A DNA stretch of 64,000 nucleotides. Origin: Flavobacterium ranwuense. Lineage in GTDB: Bacteria; Bacteroidota; Bacteroidia; Flavobacteriales; Flavobacteriaceae. Made by a program: the position numbers and the translations under genes. Shown here one piece after another: positions 63,428 to 64,000 of the stretch; positions within the stretch are counted from its first letter, which is position 1, and every line of letters starts with the position of its first letter. The DNA is taken from NCBI RefSeq assembly GCF_004349315.1, contig NZ_SMLH01000001.1, forward strand, positions 983,144 to 1,047,143, written 5' to 3'. Under the pieces are notes generated by a model. It was not told where the DNA came from. It ran no database searches and saw only the letters and a program-made list of their open reading frames with translations.

Positions 63428-63964
63428 TTATTTAGTTTTAAGGGAAGTTACAATTTCATCTGCTGACTTTTCCCAATTAACTCGCAGTTTTTCAATGCAA
63501 TTAAATGTGAATAATAAAATTTTTCCATCAACAATTGTGAAAAAGTAATAATTAAAAATTTTTTGATCAATTGCTTGTGTTATAAATTTAAAATATCCAA
63601 CTTTCTTTCCATTAATAACTTTTACGCCACCATTTAAAACTTTTAAATCAGGTCTGTTTTTTTTTAACTGTTCAATTTGGAAATCTTTCCATAAGCCCAA
63701 TTGACTTTCTGATGCAGACTGGTTTGTTGTGTCCGCAACAAGATTGACTCCTCCATTTTTATCTGATACTACAAATGTTGGTTTTGGTTTGTTTTGATAT
63801 TTAAATGCCCACATTTCATCAGTCATTTTAGTTAATTCTGTCGGGGAATTAAATTCGACTTTTCCATTTAGTAAATTCACTTTTTCCATTTTAATTTGGG
63901 CAAAACTTATAAATGGAATTAATACAGCAACTAATAAAATTGATTTTAAATTGTTTTTTCTCAT
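63428..63964 (-). CDS. Secreted protein of unknown function
   Basis: A 178-residue protein with a clear signal peptide (LKSILLVAVLIPFISFAQ) and a mature part with regular beta strands (KVNLLNGKVEFNSPTEL, GYFKFITQAIDQKIFNYYFF, ILLFTFNCIEKLRVNWEKS). I do not recognise the family; it is faintly like PsbP/DUF-type small periplasmic domains in the order of its strands. It is encoded opposite to the metal island, beyond the repeat region, and looks like a separate acquisition. Confidence 0.7.
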   Translation of the reverse strand: MRKNNLKSILLVAVLIPFISFAQIKMEKVNLLNGKVEFNSPTELTKMTDEMWAFKYQNKPKPTFVVSDKNGGVNLVADTTNQSASESQLGLWKDFQIEQLKKNRPDLKVLNGGVKVINGKKVGYFKFITQAIDQKIFNYYFFTIVDGKILLFTFNCIEKLRVNWEKSADEIVTSLKTK

Positions 63965-64000
63965 TCTGTTTTATATACGATTTTTGTTATTGTTTCTGTC

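Overview
The window is about 64 kb of AT-rich chromosome from a gliding member of the Bacteroidota, most likely Flavobacterium or a close relative in Flavobacteriaceae. The evidence is a giant SprA translocon gene, a RemB-like motility gene, PorG and PorP/SprF proteins of the type IX secretion system (T9SS), a DUF6089-uppS-bamA-ompH-ompH cluster, Bacteroidota-type promoters (TTG, about 18-20 nt, TAnnTTTG), and the order maeB-ruvA-sprA-gcvH-vanZ-deoC-remB, which I recall from F. johnsoniae. I see no rRNA, tRNA, CRISPR array, prophage or intact insertion sequence.

Layout. 1-572: 3' end of an SRPBCC/GyrI-like gene. 711-7887: a cytoplasmic disaccharide operon (SLC45-type MFS carrier, PfkB sugar kinase, GH13_18 sucrose-phosphorylase-like enzyme, second MFS carrier, GH37 trehalase), followed by a CBS protein. 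8546-22645: malic enzyme, RuvA, SprA, GcvH, VanZ, DeoC, RemB. 22728-27822: heme O synthase, two subunit-III-like proteins and a subunit-IV protein of cytochrome oxidase, a cysteine-less thioredoxin-fold protein, SCO, DUF420 and a small CxxC membrane protein. 27933-29342: DUF4403 lipoprotein on the minus strand. 29516-36768: an ABC-type tripartite exporter with one ATPase, two permeases, two periplasmic adaptors and one TolC. 36852-40792: TsaB, MscS channel, a repeat protein, a broken yyaL/DUF255 remnant, dodecin and Nfu. 40962-52921: PorP/SprF, gamma-carbonic anhydrase, MurI, two OmpH chaperones, BamA, UppS, PorG, NAD kinase, CBS protein, PdxJ, an alpha/beta hydrolase and a YvlD/holin-like protein.

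53009-62933 is a copper/heavy-metal handling island, all on the plus strand. It holds a Cys/Lys-rich secreted protein, an HMA-DUF3347 protein, a TlpA-like thioredoxin, an HMA protein, an outer-membrane-like protein, a lipoprotein with a heavy-metal-binding module plus DUF3347, an AraC-type regulator with an N-terminal CxxC segment, a Cu(I)-type P1B ATPase with three metal-binding modules, and a multicopper oxidase that carries a metal-binding module at its N-terminus and a CopB-like domain at its C-terminus. Together they suggest sensing, inner-membrane export, periplasmic sequestration or transfer, and oxidation of Cu(I) at the outer membrane. This island is the most interesting system in the window. 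Downstream are a palindromic intergenic element (63007-63111) and an unrecognised secreted protein gene at the right edge.
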